DNA of 64,000 bases from an uncultured Coriobacteriaceae bacterium (GTDB lineage Bacteria > Actinomycetota > Coriobacteriia > Coriobacteriales > Eggerthellaceae), in contig CALDCB010000011.1 of assembly GCA_937937585.1 (NCBI GenBank), positions 1 to 64,000 of the forward strand, read 5' to 3'. Below the pieces are notes generated by a model. The model had not been told where the DNA came from and ran no database searches. It worked only from the letters and a program-made list of their open reading frames with translations. This document shows positions 24,020 through 31,575 of this stretch, in pieces (position 1 is the stretch's first letter; each line of letters starts with the position of its first letter). Both the position numbers and the translations under genes were made by a program.

Positions 24020-25014
24020 ATGTGCGCCTCGCAAGCGAGCTCATCCAGGAGCCGCCCGTCGAGGCCGACTGGATCATCGAGGACCTTCTGCCCCTGGGCG
24101 GGCACGTCGTCGCGGGACCGCCGAAATGCGGGAAAAGCTGGCTGTGCCTGTCCATCGGACTGGCCGTGAGCTCGGGAAGCCCATTCTGGGGCTTCGCCAC
24201 CAAGAAGTGCGGCATGCTCTACCTGTGCCTTGAGGACACCTACGAGCGCGTGAAGAAGCGCCTTTGGGCGCTTTCCGACGTCGCAAGCGAGCGCTTCTTC
24301 CTGAGCAACGCGGCGCCTTGCCTGGGCGAAGGCCTAGCAGAGCAAATCGGCGGCTTCCTGGACGAGAACCCCGACGTGCGCCTGGTGATAGTGGATACTT
24401 TCCAAAAGGTGCGCAGGCCGAGCAGCGACAGCCTGTATGCGGCCGACTACCGCGACTTCGGCGCGCTGAAGAAGCTTGCCGACGAGCACGCGGCGTGCCT
24501 CGTCGCCGTGCACCACACGCGCAAGCAGGCCGACAGCGACGTGATGAACACGGTTTCCGGCACCAACGGGATCACGGGTAGCGCCGACAGCACCTGGGTT
24601 CTGTCGAGGCCCAACAGGGGCGCCGCCGACGCGACGCTTTCCATAACGGGGCGCGACGTGCGGTTCCAGGAACTGAAGCTGCGGCTCGAGGACTGCATCT
24701 GGGAGCTGGTGGGCAAGACCAGCGAGGAGGAGCTCGAGGAGCGCGACGTCCCCGATTGTGTTATGCGCACGCTCGACTTCATGTCGCGCGGCGTGAGCAT
24801 CTGGCAGGGAACCATGAGCAACCTTATGGAGGCTGCGGGAATCGAGGGCGTGACGGTCCCCGTGCTGGGCAAGCACCTCGCGCAGAACAGCGGCTTCATG
24901 CTCTCCAGGGGCGTGCGCTACGCCAAGAAGCACACCAGCGCGGGCCAGCTGGTGACGCTTCGGCGCATAGAGGATGAAAGTGGTGAAGGCAGTGAAGGGA
25001 AACCGGCTATATAG
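24007..25014 (+). CDS. RepA/RegA-like RecA-fold ATPase
   Basis: A 335-residue protein from ATG 24007 (GAGAGGG upstream). Walker A GPPKCGKS (37-44), an acidic catalytic site near E77, Walker B LVIVD (to D130) and VHHTRK (168-173) fit the RepA-like hexameric helicase/AAA_25 family of plasmids and integrative elements. A C-terminal winged-helix-like segment follows (about 255-320). It suggests the element can replicate after excision. Upstream extensions are Arg/Pro-rich shadow sequence. Confidence 0.75.
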   Translation: MAALDVRLASELIQEPPVEADWIIEDLLPLGGHVVAGPPKCGKSWLCLSIGLAVSSGSPFWGFATKKCGMLYLCLEDTYERVKKRLWALSDVASERFFLSNAAPCLGEGLAEQIGGFLDENPDVRLVIVDTFQKVRRPSSDSLYAADYRDFGALKKLADEHAACLVAVHHTRKQADSDVMNTVSGTNGITGSADSTWVLSRPNRGAADATLSITGRDVRFQELKLRLEDCIWELVGKTSEEELEERDVPDCVMRTLDFMSRGVSIWQGTMSNLMEAAGIEGVTVPVLGKHLAQNSGFMLSRGVRYAKKHTSAGQLVTLRRIEDESGEGSEGKPAI

Positions 25015-25044
25015 AAACCTGCCTTCACTGCCGTCATCGCCGTC

Positions 25045-25074
25045 ACGGGGTCGTTCGCAAGAGCGGCCCCGTTT
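25045..25074 (+). terminator. imperfect hairpin after the RepA-like gene
   Basis: ACGGGG (25045-25050) pairs with CCCCGT (25067-25072), with further imperfect pairs inside, followed by TTT. A modest terminator for the xis-to-repA operon. Confidence 0.45.
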
Positions 25075-25177
25075 GCATTGCGCGGCGGCGGAGTCGCGGC
25101 TGGCAATCGCATTGACGTGACACCGGCGGGCAGCACTTTTCAAGGGATGCGGGCTGATTGGGAAATCCAGCAAGTAG

Positions 25178-25208
25178 CCTATGCCGTCGGACAAATCCTC
25201 GGCATAGG
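25178..25208. repeat. 9-bp inverted repeat in the gap before the controller gene
   Basis: CCTATGCCG and CGGCATAGG around a 13-nt loop. A second small stem, GGGGG-ATT-CCCC, lies about 30 bp on. In this 306-bp gap without genes beside a RepA-like ATPase these could be part of an origin or nick site. No iterons were found. Confidence 0.4.
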
Positions 25209-25308
25209 AGAACGGAGGCGCCCATCGTGCACCCGTTTGCGGGGGATTCCCCGCGCCCCTAGAGCAACGAAATGTTCCATGCCCAAGAAGAGTCAATCTG
25301 AATAGTCA

Positions 25309-25314
25309 TATAAT
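25309..25314 (+). promoter_or_regulatory. -10 box giving a probably leaderless controller mRNA
   Basis: A perfect TATAAT ends 6 bp before the ATG at 25321, so transcription should start at or within 1-2 nt of the start codon. No -35 match and no ribosome site. Leaderless mRNAs are frequent in actinobacteria. Confidence 0.55.
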
Positions 25315-25320
25315 GGCTGC

Positions 25321-25581
25321 ATGAAGATAGATTCACATATCGGTCATTGTATTAGCGAGTGGCGCAGAAAAGCGGGGCTTTCACAGGAGACGCTTGCCCA
25401 AACAATTGGCTTGCAGCAAACAGCCGTGTCTAAGATTGAGGCAGGAAAGCAAAGCTTGACCGTTGAGCAGCTACTTCTTGTCCTTGATGCTTGCGGCGTT
25501 TCTGACCCAGAAGCTCTCTCTCAATTGAGAAATGGCGCCTCTAGCTCCTCGAAGCCTCTATGGGAGCGTATTGATGAATAG
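25321..25581 (+). CDS. XRE-family protein, probable R-M controller
   Basis: An 86-residue single-domain helix-turn-helix protein: ISEWRRKAGLSQETLAQTIGLQQTAVSKIEAGKQSLTVEQLLLVLDACG. The size and fold match controller (C) proteins of type II R-M systems. It overlaps the next gene by 8 nt and a cytosine methyltransferase follows, the usual C-R-M order. Distinct from the long XRE repressors of the integrase modules. The locus 25.3-28.4 kb is clearly AT-richer than its neighbours, a sign of separate transfer. Confidence 0.68.
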   Translation: MKIDSHIGHCISEWRRKAGLSQETLAQTIGLQQTAVSKIEAGKQSLTVEQLLLVLDACGVSDPEALSQLRNGASSSSKPLWERIDE

Positions 25582-27208
25582 CATATATCTCGAATCACTC
25601 GAATCAGTTCGCAGCGCTATAGCTGAAACCGGTTTGCCCGTTAGGATTGACGAGCTTGAGGATGCCTCTAATCGGGTCTTGGAGTATATGGTTTCTGAGG
25701 GTTACGAAGAGCAAGAATGCTCAGAACGCTTTAGCGAATTATGGGAGGTCTGGCTTTCGACCGGCGAAGTCTCCAAAGAATTCAAGTCAATCGTTTTCCA
25801 TCTTTTCAAAGCCTGTCCCAGGGTTGAATTTCTCGGGGAACACCTTTTTTCCCTTCACAACGATTTGGTTGACAAAGATTACTTGACACACGAACAGGCG
25901 ATGGCTCTAATCGGGAGCGCGGAGAGAATCGTGACACTAGCACTTCACGAAAAAATGTGCGCCTACATGATTACTGAGCATATTGGCATCGAGGGTCTGA
26001 CTTTTCATTCAGTACAACGCATGCTTCGTTGCGTAGGCTTATGTCCCGAATTTACTAAAGACGACGCTGTCAAGGTTATGAAAGACGATCGGGCGGAGGT
26101 TCTCCGTACGTTCAAAGACGACGATGATAATCAGGCGCTTGAAACTCTTGGCAACCAGCTCGGCAAGCTCGATTGCCCCGATTCAATTGTCTCAACGATT
26201 AAATATCTTGATCGGGATGTTGATCATGAACCCTATATGTTCATGATTCATTTCGAGCTTTTGCCGCTGGAAAAATACGACAGATATCCTGGAAAAGGGG
26301 TGTATGAATTTTCCCCTAGAGGCGAAGCCTGCAACTATCTATGGCATGACGAATACAGGAATCCAACTCAAAACCCTTACCTGAACAACGCAAAGGGTTT
26401 TGCGGCATTGGATATGACGTGGGCTGAGAACAGAAAAGGTAAACAAGGAGCGAAGAATGGCCCAGTAAGGTTAGTGGAATTGTTTGCTGAACTTGGAAAG
26501 CTTCCTTATCCAAGCAGAAGGCATGCTGGCTGTCTTATTCGTCGTTGGTTATGCCGTCGTCTTGACCGAATTCAAGAAAACAGACCTGAAAAGCTCCCGT
26601 TGCCAGCCGAGAAATCACGTATTCGCTTCCTTAGGCACGTGAGCAAAGGTAATACTGCTAGTCTTGGCGTTATAGATCAGCGCGTTTGTGATTTCTTGGC
26701 TGTGTTGGATCAACCGGAAGAGCTTCGAAAAAAGGCACGTGGTTTGGGGTCGTCAGTCAACGAAACTAATTTAAGTGCCGCAAAAATAGGAGATGTTGAA
26801 TTCGTCGACTACGGGAACCACTCTATTGTCGGATATGAGGCACATGGTGGACAACTTAGAGACGAATACATAGATCTCCACTTGAACACTCTTGCTCGAA
26901 TACTTTCTGAAAAGAGACTGGAGCTAAGAGAAGAGGCTGATCCCGCAGTTTGGGATATCACGGTGAAATATGTTGCGCACGATATATCTCCGCTCGTCAA
27001 ATATGCGACTCCAGCCGTTGTAAAGGTTTCCGATTATGACGTCACGGTCCTCGCAATCACGTACTCTGGATTGATGGATAGTCTCGGCGGCATCGAAGGC
27101 CTAGCGGAATATGAAGAACTTTTCGATTCGTTGGTACACGAAAAAGTTAATTACGGAGCAGTGCCCGAACCGATTTCGAAACGGTATTACGAACTCATCT
27201 CTCTCTAA
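25574..27208 (+). CDS. unrecognised protein, candidate restriction endonuclease
   Basis: A 544-residue protein from ATG 25574 (GGAG upstream), coupled to the XRE gene. I do not recognise a family. Seen: a helical N-terminal half, a basic segment around 330-360 (RRHAGCLIRRWLCRRLDRIQENRPEKLPLP), and a C-terminal region with VDYGNHSIVGYEAHGGQLRD and WDITVKYVAHD that might form the sheet of a nuclease, though no confident D...E-x-K is present. Position between a controller and a 5-methylcytosine methyltransferase makes a new type II restriction enzyme the leading guess, by context only. Confidence 0.55.
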   Translation: MNSIYLESLESVRSAIAETGLPVRIDELEDASNRVLEYMVSEGYEEQECSERFSELWEVWLSTGEVSKEFKSIVFHLFKACPRVEFLGEHLFSLHNDLVDKDYLTHEQAMALIGSAERIVTLALHEKMCAYMITEHIGIEGLTFHSVQRMLRCVGLCPEFTKDDAVKVMKDDRAEVLRTFKDDDDNQALETLGNQLGKLDCPDSIVSTIKYLDRDVDHEPYMFMIHFELLPLEKYDRYPGKGVYEFSPRGEACNYLWHDEYRNPTQNPYLNNAKGFAALDMTWAENRKGKQGAKNGPVRLVELFAELGKLPYPSRRHAGCLIRRWLCRRLDRIQENRPEKLPLPAEKSRIRFLRHVSKGNTASLGVIDQRVCDFLAVLDQPEELRKKARGLGSSVNETNLSAAKIGDVEFVDYGNHSIVGYEAHGGQLRDEYIDLHLNTLARILSEKRLELREEADPAVWDITVKYVAHDISPLVKYATPAVVKVSDYDVTVLAITYSGLMDSLGGIEGLAEYEELFDSLVHEKVNYGAVPEPISKRYYELISL

Positions 27209-27220
27209 TTCTTCGATTTT

Positions 27221-27281
27221 TTGAATTGATCTTCGGTTGCTTGCTATATCATGAGCTATGCGAATTTAGCATGAGCTCATG
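27221..27281 (+). promoter_or_regulatory. methyltransferase promoter with tandem CATGAGCT operator
   Basis: -35 TTGAAT (27221-27226), 18-bp spacer, -10 TATATC (27245-27250). Overlapping its end, CATGAGCTATG (27250-27260) and the perfect palindrome CATGAGCTCATG (27270-27281) are spaced 20 bp, two helical turns. The layout fits a C-box bound by the XRE protein to limit methyltransferase transcription. Confidence 0.6.
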
Positions 27282-27293
27282 AAAGGCATATAG

Positions 27294-28403
27294 ATGCATA
27301 GACCTACTTTCGTATCCTTGTACACAGGCGCTGGTGGACTTGACATAGGGTTTTTGGCTGCTGGCTTTACGCCTATCTTCTCTAACGACATAAATGCTGA
27401 CGCTATGCGGACTTATTCAAAAATGCTCGACATCCTCCAGAAGCAAGATTCGTCGCTGAAAGACGGTTGTAGGCATGCAATAGAAGTGGGCGACATCCGT
27501 GCTGTCAAGAATCTTCCAGAGCGCGGCTCGGCCGATGTTGTAATTGGCGGTCCTCCCTGTCAGGGTTTTTCTGTTGCAGGAAAAATGGATCCCAATGATC
27601 CAAGGTCCAGGCATGTCTTTGACTTTCTCGCCATGGTAAAGCGGATTCAGCCTCGCGCATTTGTCATGGAAAACGTCAAAGCTCTTGCAGCCATTAAAAA
27701 ATGGAGTGGAACCATTAGCAAGATACGCGAAGAGGCAGAAAGCATGGGGTATAGCACGACCCTCAATGTTTTAAATGCTGCGGAATTTGGAGTTCCTCAA
27801 TCGCGAGAACGAATGTTTCTTGTGGGTGTTAAAGGCGATTCTTCTCCAGAGCCGATATGTCCACCGGCAAATGTAAGACAGATGACCGTCAGAGACGCAT
27901 TAGCGAAGCTGCCTCCCCTTGGCGAAATCGGCAATGACCAGGTTTGCACAGCGAAGGTTACAGCTGCGAAAAACCCTGTAATGAGAAAATCACCCTGGGC
28001 AGGCATGCTGTTCAATGGCCAGGGACGCCCAATGGATTTGGACGCCCCTGCACCAACGCTCCCAGCATCTATGGGCGGAAACAGAACTCCTATCGTTGAC
28101 CAAAGGTCTTTTGAAACTGGGGAAGAATCTTGGGCGGTCGTATACCATCGGAATTTAATGCAAGGTGGACCTGTTGCCAAATCTGTGCCTGAGAGGCTTC
28201 GGCGTATTAGTGTTGATGAAGCGGCTGCAATCCAGACATTTCCTGTTGATATGCCTTGGCAGGGATCCCAAAGCTCGCGTTACAAACAAATTGGAAATGC
28301 CGTCCCTCCTAGACTCGCGTACGAAGTTGCCAAATCAGTTAGAGAGGCTCTGAGCATTTCATGCGAAGACAGAGAAACCCTCTTGTACCGTCTTAATTCA
28401 TGA
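27294..28403 (+). CDS. DNA cytosine-5 methyltransferase
   Basis: A 369-residue C5 methyltransferase. Motif I SLYTGAGGLDIGF (8-20), motif IV GGPPCQGFS with the catalytic Cys89, motif VI MENV (to V128), motif VIII QSRERM, and motif X YKQIGNAVPPRLA near the end. The target-recognition region (about 190-300) lies between VIII and X. AAAGGC precedes the ATG by 8 nt. All catalytic motifs are intact. Probably protects host DNA against the product of the preceding gene; it could also be an orphan methylase or anti-restriction gene. Confidence 0.92.
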   Translation: MHRPTFVSLYTGAGGLDIGFLAAGFTPIFSNDINADAMRTYSKMLDILQKQDSSLKDGCRHAIEVGDIRAVKNLPERGSADVVIGGPPCQGFSVAGKMDPNDPRSRHVFDFLAMVKRIQPRAFVMENVKALAAIKKWSGTISKIREEAESMGYSTTLNVLNAAEFGVPQSRERMFLVGVKGDSSPEPICPPANVRQMTVRDALAKLPPLGEIGNDQVCTAKVTAAKNPVMRKSPWAGMLFNGQGRPMDLDAPAPTLPASMGGNRTPIVDQRSFETGEESWAVVYHRNLMQGGPVAKSVPERLRRISVDEAAAIQTFPVDMPWQGSQSSRYKQIGNAVPPRLAYEVAKSVREALSISCEDRETLLYRLNS

Positions 28404-28410
28404 GCGTTTT

Positions 28411-28474
28411 CTGTGAGTACACTGTGAGTACAGATATCAATATTCGGGACTGTTCTAGTGATACTGTGAGTGCA
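28411..28474 (+). repeat. right arm-type sites of element A
   Basis: CTGTGAGTACA is repeated in tandem at 28411-28421 and 28422-28432, with CTGTGAGTGCA at 28464-28474. Spacing is 11 bp for the first pair, the same as for the inverted copies at 20,041-20,059. Lies in a 324-bp gap without genes between the methyltransferase and guaA. Confidence 0.62.
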
Positions 28475-28591
28475 GCTTTCGAAAAGAATATCCAAAAGCG
28501 CAGCTAGACCGCACGTTATCGTGAGCACCGGGAATGAGGAAACTGCTAAATGAACGAACAGGATGCTTAATCGCAGGTCAATGTGAGAAAG

Positions 28592-28625
28592 AAAAGGCCT
28601 TCGGAGCTGCATCCGAAGGCCTTTT
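28592..28625. terminator. bidirectional terminator between the methyltransferase and guaA
   Basis: A 14-bp perfect stem (28592-28605/28612-28625) with a 6-nt loop, T-rich on both sides. It can serve both the methyltransferase (plus) and guaA (minus), and is probably element-supplied since it lies inside the element. Confidence 0.85.
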
Positions 28626-28727
28626 CTACAGCTTGTGTGCTGCTGGCTTGGAGGTATATCAACGCATCAAGTCATTCCATAACGCACAAGGATTCACATT
28701 GAAGCAACCTCACGATAATGTGCGTTA

Positions 28728-28745
28728 TTATTCCCACTCAATCGT
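28728..28745 (-). other. guaA 3' end acting as attachment core
   Basis: The functional guaA end (T-I-E-W-E-stop). The shared core TCCCACTCAAT matches the copy at 17,214 and TCCCACTC the copy at 19,944. The guaA 3' end is a recognised insertion site for genomic islands. Integration here restores the coding sequence. Confidence 0.7.
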
Positions 28746-30329
28746 CGCGGGGGGCTTGGGGGTGATGTCATAGCACACGCGGTTGGCGCCCGGTACTTCG
28801 GCAACGATGCGCCCGCTGATGCGAGACAGCAATTCGTACGGCAGCTTTGCCCAGTCAGCCGTCATGGCGTCGGAGCTTTCAACTGCACGCAATACGATCG
28901 GGCGCTGATAGGTACGCTCGTCACCCATAACGCCAACGCTCTTGATGTCGGGCAGCACAGCGAAATACTGCCAGCAGCTATGCTCGCTGTTGCGCTCGCC
29001 GGTCTCTTCGAACAAGCGCTGGTTGTATGCGTCAAGCTCTTCGCGCACGATAGCATCCGCGTTCTTCAGGATCTCCAGCTTCTCCTTGTCAACGGCACCG
29101 ATGATGCGGATTGCCAAACCGGGGCCGGGGAAGGGCTGGCGGAACACGATGTGCGCGGGCAAGCCAAGGGCAGTACCCAATGCGCGAACCTCATCCTTGA
29201 AGAAATGGTCAAGCGGCTCGATCAGATCGAAATGAACGCCTTCGGGGAAGGGGATCAAATTGTGATGGCTCTTGATGGTCGATGCCTTGCCGCTGGTCTT
29301 ACGCGCGCCGCTTTCAATGATGTCGGGATAGATGGTTCCCTGAGCCAGGAATTTAACCGGCTTCCCATCGGTTTCGAGCTGCTGTGCCACGGCAAAGAAC
29401 TCGTTCCAGAACTGCGTGCCGATAATGCGACGCTTTTCTTCGGGTTCGGTAACGCCGGCAAGAAGCTTTGCATAGCGATCTTCGGCGTGAACATGAATGA
29501 AATCAACGTCGAATTGCTTGGTGAAAACCTCTTCAACCTGCTCGGGCTCGCCCTTGCGAAGCAGTCCGTGATTGATGAACACGCACGTCATTTGCTTGCC
29601 AATGGCGCGAGCGCCCAAAGCAGCCACGACGGAAGAATCAACGCCGCCTGAAAGCGCCAAGATGACGCGATCGTCGCCAACCTTCTGACGGAAATCGGCT
29701 GTCATGGTTTCAACCAGGTTGTCCATCGACCAGTTCTTCTCAAGCTTGCAAATATTGAACAGGAAGTTCGAAAGGATCTGCTGGCCGAACTCGGTGTGCT
29801 TGACTTCGGGGTGGAACTGCGTGGTGTAGATCTTCTTTTGGATGTTCTGCATAGCGGCAACAGGGCAAACATCAGTGGAGGCAACAACAGTGAAACCTTC
29901 GGGAATATCCTTCACGGCATCGAAGTGACTCATCCAAACGGTCTGATCGCTTGGGGTGCCTTCGAACAGGTCTCCACCCGAAACATGAAGTTCGGCAGGA
30001 CCATATTCGCCGATCTTGGGGTGGAACACGGTGCCGCCCAGGGTGACCGATGTGATTTGATGGCCATAGCAGAAGCCAAGAATAGGCACGCCCAGCTCGT
30101 AAACTTCGGGGTCGACGCGCGGTGCGTCTTCGGCGTTCACGGATGCAGGTCCACCAGAAAGAATGATAGCGGCAGGCGCCAGTAAGCGAACTTCATCAGC
30201 GCTGATGTCACAGGGGACGATTTCGGAATAGACGTTCAGGTCGCGAACGCGGCGAGCGATGAGCTGGCCGTACTGAGCGCCGAAATCGAATACGAGAACC
30301 TTCTGAGTAGGGGTTTGCGAGCTGCTCAC
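28728..30329 (-). CDS. guaA: GMP synthase (glutamine-hydrolysing)
   Basis: A 533-residue enzyme converting XMP to GMP with glutamine and ATP. Class I amidotransferase domain with FGAQYGQLIARR (17-28), nucleophile Cys87 (GFCYGHQ), and His173/Glu175 (FHPE). ATP-pyrophosphatase domain with the P-loop SGGVDSS (227-233), then the GMP-synthase C-terminal dimerisation domain ending TIEWE. The GTG start at 30329 has GAAAGGA 8 nt upstream; an upstream in-frame ATG has none. Complete and presumably essential. Its 3' end is the integration site for the elements to the left. Divergent from the permease gene across 167 bp. Confidence 0.96.
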   Translation of the reverse strand: MSSSQTPTQKVLVFDFGAQYGQLIARRVRDLNVYSEIVPCDISADEVRLLAPAAIILSGGPASVNAEDAPRVDPEVYELGVPILGFCYGHQITSVTLGGTVFHPKIGEYGPAELHVSGGDLFEGTPSDQTVWMSHFDAVKDIPEGFTVVASTDVCPVAAMQNIQKKIYTTQFHPEVKHTEFGQQILSNFLFNICKLEKNWSMDNLVETMTADFRQKVGDDRVILALSGGVDSSVVAALGARAIGKQMTCVFINHGLLRKGEPEQVEEVFTKQFDVDFIHVHAEDRYAKLLAGVTEPEEKRRIIGTQFWNEFFAVAQQLETDGKPVKFLAQGTIYPDIIESGARKTSGKASTIKSHHNLIPFPEGVHFDLIEPLDHFFKDEVRALGTALGLPAHIVFRQPFPGPGLAIRIIGAVDKEKLEILKNADAIVREELDAYNQRLFEETGERNSEHSCWQYFAVLPDIKSVGVMGDERTYQRPIVLRAVESSDAMTADWAKLPYELLSRISGRIVAEVPGANRVCYDITPKPPATIEWE

Positions 30330-30496
30330 GATTCGTGTCCTTTCGTACGAGAGCTGCCGCGCCCAAGGTATAAAACGTACCAGACGTGGCTTCATTGTGC
30401 GTTTCTTGCAAGGCGCATATTACACGAACGAGAGACGCTTAAAGTTACCTCTGCTCAAATTCAAATGATGGTCACGTAAGGAGGAGTCCTCGCTCT

Positions 30497-31435
30497 ATGC
30501 TCAGTCAGTTCACCAACATTTTCACCAATATGCTCATTCTATTTGCTGCCATTGGAGTGGGATATATCTGTAAGAAGGTGGACGTTATGGATGAGGATTT
30601 CGATAGGAAGATGTCCAAACTTGTCCTGAACGCCACCTTGCCGGCTCTTATCCTGTCCTCTGTTTTGGCTGCAGACGAGCTTCCCGATGCCATCACCATT
30701 CTTGAAGTTATGGGTCTTGCCATAGTCAGCTTCGTGGTTCTTATTGCTATGGCTTTCTTGGTTACCTTCTTGCTTCGCATTCACGATGGCCATCGCGGTG
30801 TTTTTCGTTTCATGATGATCTTCGGCAACGTCGGCTTCATTGGCTATCCTGTGCTTTCAGCCATTTTCGATCCTACCGCCGTTATTTATGCTGTCATCTA
30901 CAACTTGCCGTTCAACTTCATCGTCTTTACTTTGGGTGCGTGGCTTATCGCGTCGGACAACGCAACGGGCGTTAAGGTTCGCATGCGTCCGCGCGACCTT
31001 ATTAACCCTTGCAATATCGCTTCCGTCATCAGCATCGGTCTTGCGTTCGCCAACGTGCATGGCGTGCCGGTTCTTGGCGACGCTTTGGCAACTATCGGCA
31101 ATTTCACCACGCCGGCTACGCTTTTGATCGTCGGTTCGTCACTTGCCAACCTTCCCGCCAAGCAGCTGCTAGGCGGTCCTAAGCTGTTCACTGCCTCTAT
31201 GGTCAGGCTTGTCGTCACGCCTATCGCCATCTTCTTCCTGATGCAAAACGTCGCAAGCGACCTTATGCTGGCCGTGCTGGTGGTTCTTGCGGCCATGCCG
31301 GTTGCGACAAACGGCACGATGCTGTGCTACCAGTATCACGGTGATGCGGTCAGTATGGCTCAAGGGACTTTTGTCACCACGGTGTTCTCGCTGGTTACCA
31401 TCCCTCTGCTTATCACGCTTTCAGGTTTGATGTAG
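30497..31435 (+). CDS. AEC-family membrane transporter
   Basis: A 312-residue integral membrane protein with about ten hydrophobic segments in two halves separated by a short charged middle (KVRMRPRDLINPCN, about 160-173). LVLNATLPALILSSV and GNVGFIGYPVLSAIF are typical of the auxin-efflux-carrier family, which exports or imports organic acids such as malate. A strong AAGGAGGAG site precedes ATG 30497. The substrate cannot be assigned. It stands alone between guaA and uppP. Confidence 0.82.
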   Translation: MLSQFTNIFTNMLILFAAIGVGYICKKVDVMDEDFDRKMSKLVLNATLPALILSSVLAADELPDAITILEVMGLAIVSFVVLIAMAFLVTFLLRIHDGHRGVFRFMMIFGNVGFIGYPVLSAIFDPTAVIYAVIYNLPFNFIVFTLGAWLIASDNATGVKVRMRPRDLINPCNIASVISIGLAFANVHGVPVLGDALATIGNFTTPATLLIVGSSLANLPAKQLLGGPKLFTASMVRLVVTPIAIFFLMQNVASDLMLAVLVVLAAMPVATNGTMLCYQYHGDAVSMAQGTFVTTVFSLVTIPLLITLSGLM

Positions 31436-31499
31436 AGGTGCATGACGTGGCGGGGAGCTGCTCTACCGTTGTGCTTCTGATGGAAGTAAGTCATCAGAT

Positions 31500-31552
31500 G
31501 GGGCGTGCTGGTACCATCTTTTAGGCAATTTCTGCCCGAACGAGCACGCCCC
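31500..31552 (+). promoter_or_regulatory. structured leader hairpin before uppP
   Basis: GGGGCGTGCT (31500-31509) pairs with AGCACGCCCC (31543-31552), enclosing a 33-nt loop that contains a small GGCA-TGCC hairpin. There is no T run. It lies 23 bp upstream of the start codon and could fold in the uppP mRNA leader or terminate the preceding gene weakly. Confidence 0.45.
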
Positions 31553-31575
31553 AACGAACATCGAGGTACATACCT

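Noticed and set aside
25574..27208. PD-(D/E)XK nuclease call for the 544-residue protein
   Set aside because: No convincing D...E-x-K spacing was found; the nuclease idea rests on gene order only.
28728..30329. Loss of guaA function by integration
   Set aside because: The reading frame and C-terminal TIEWE are intact; the elements lie wholly downstream of the stop codon.
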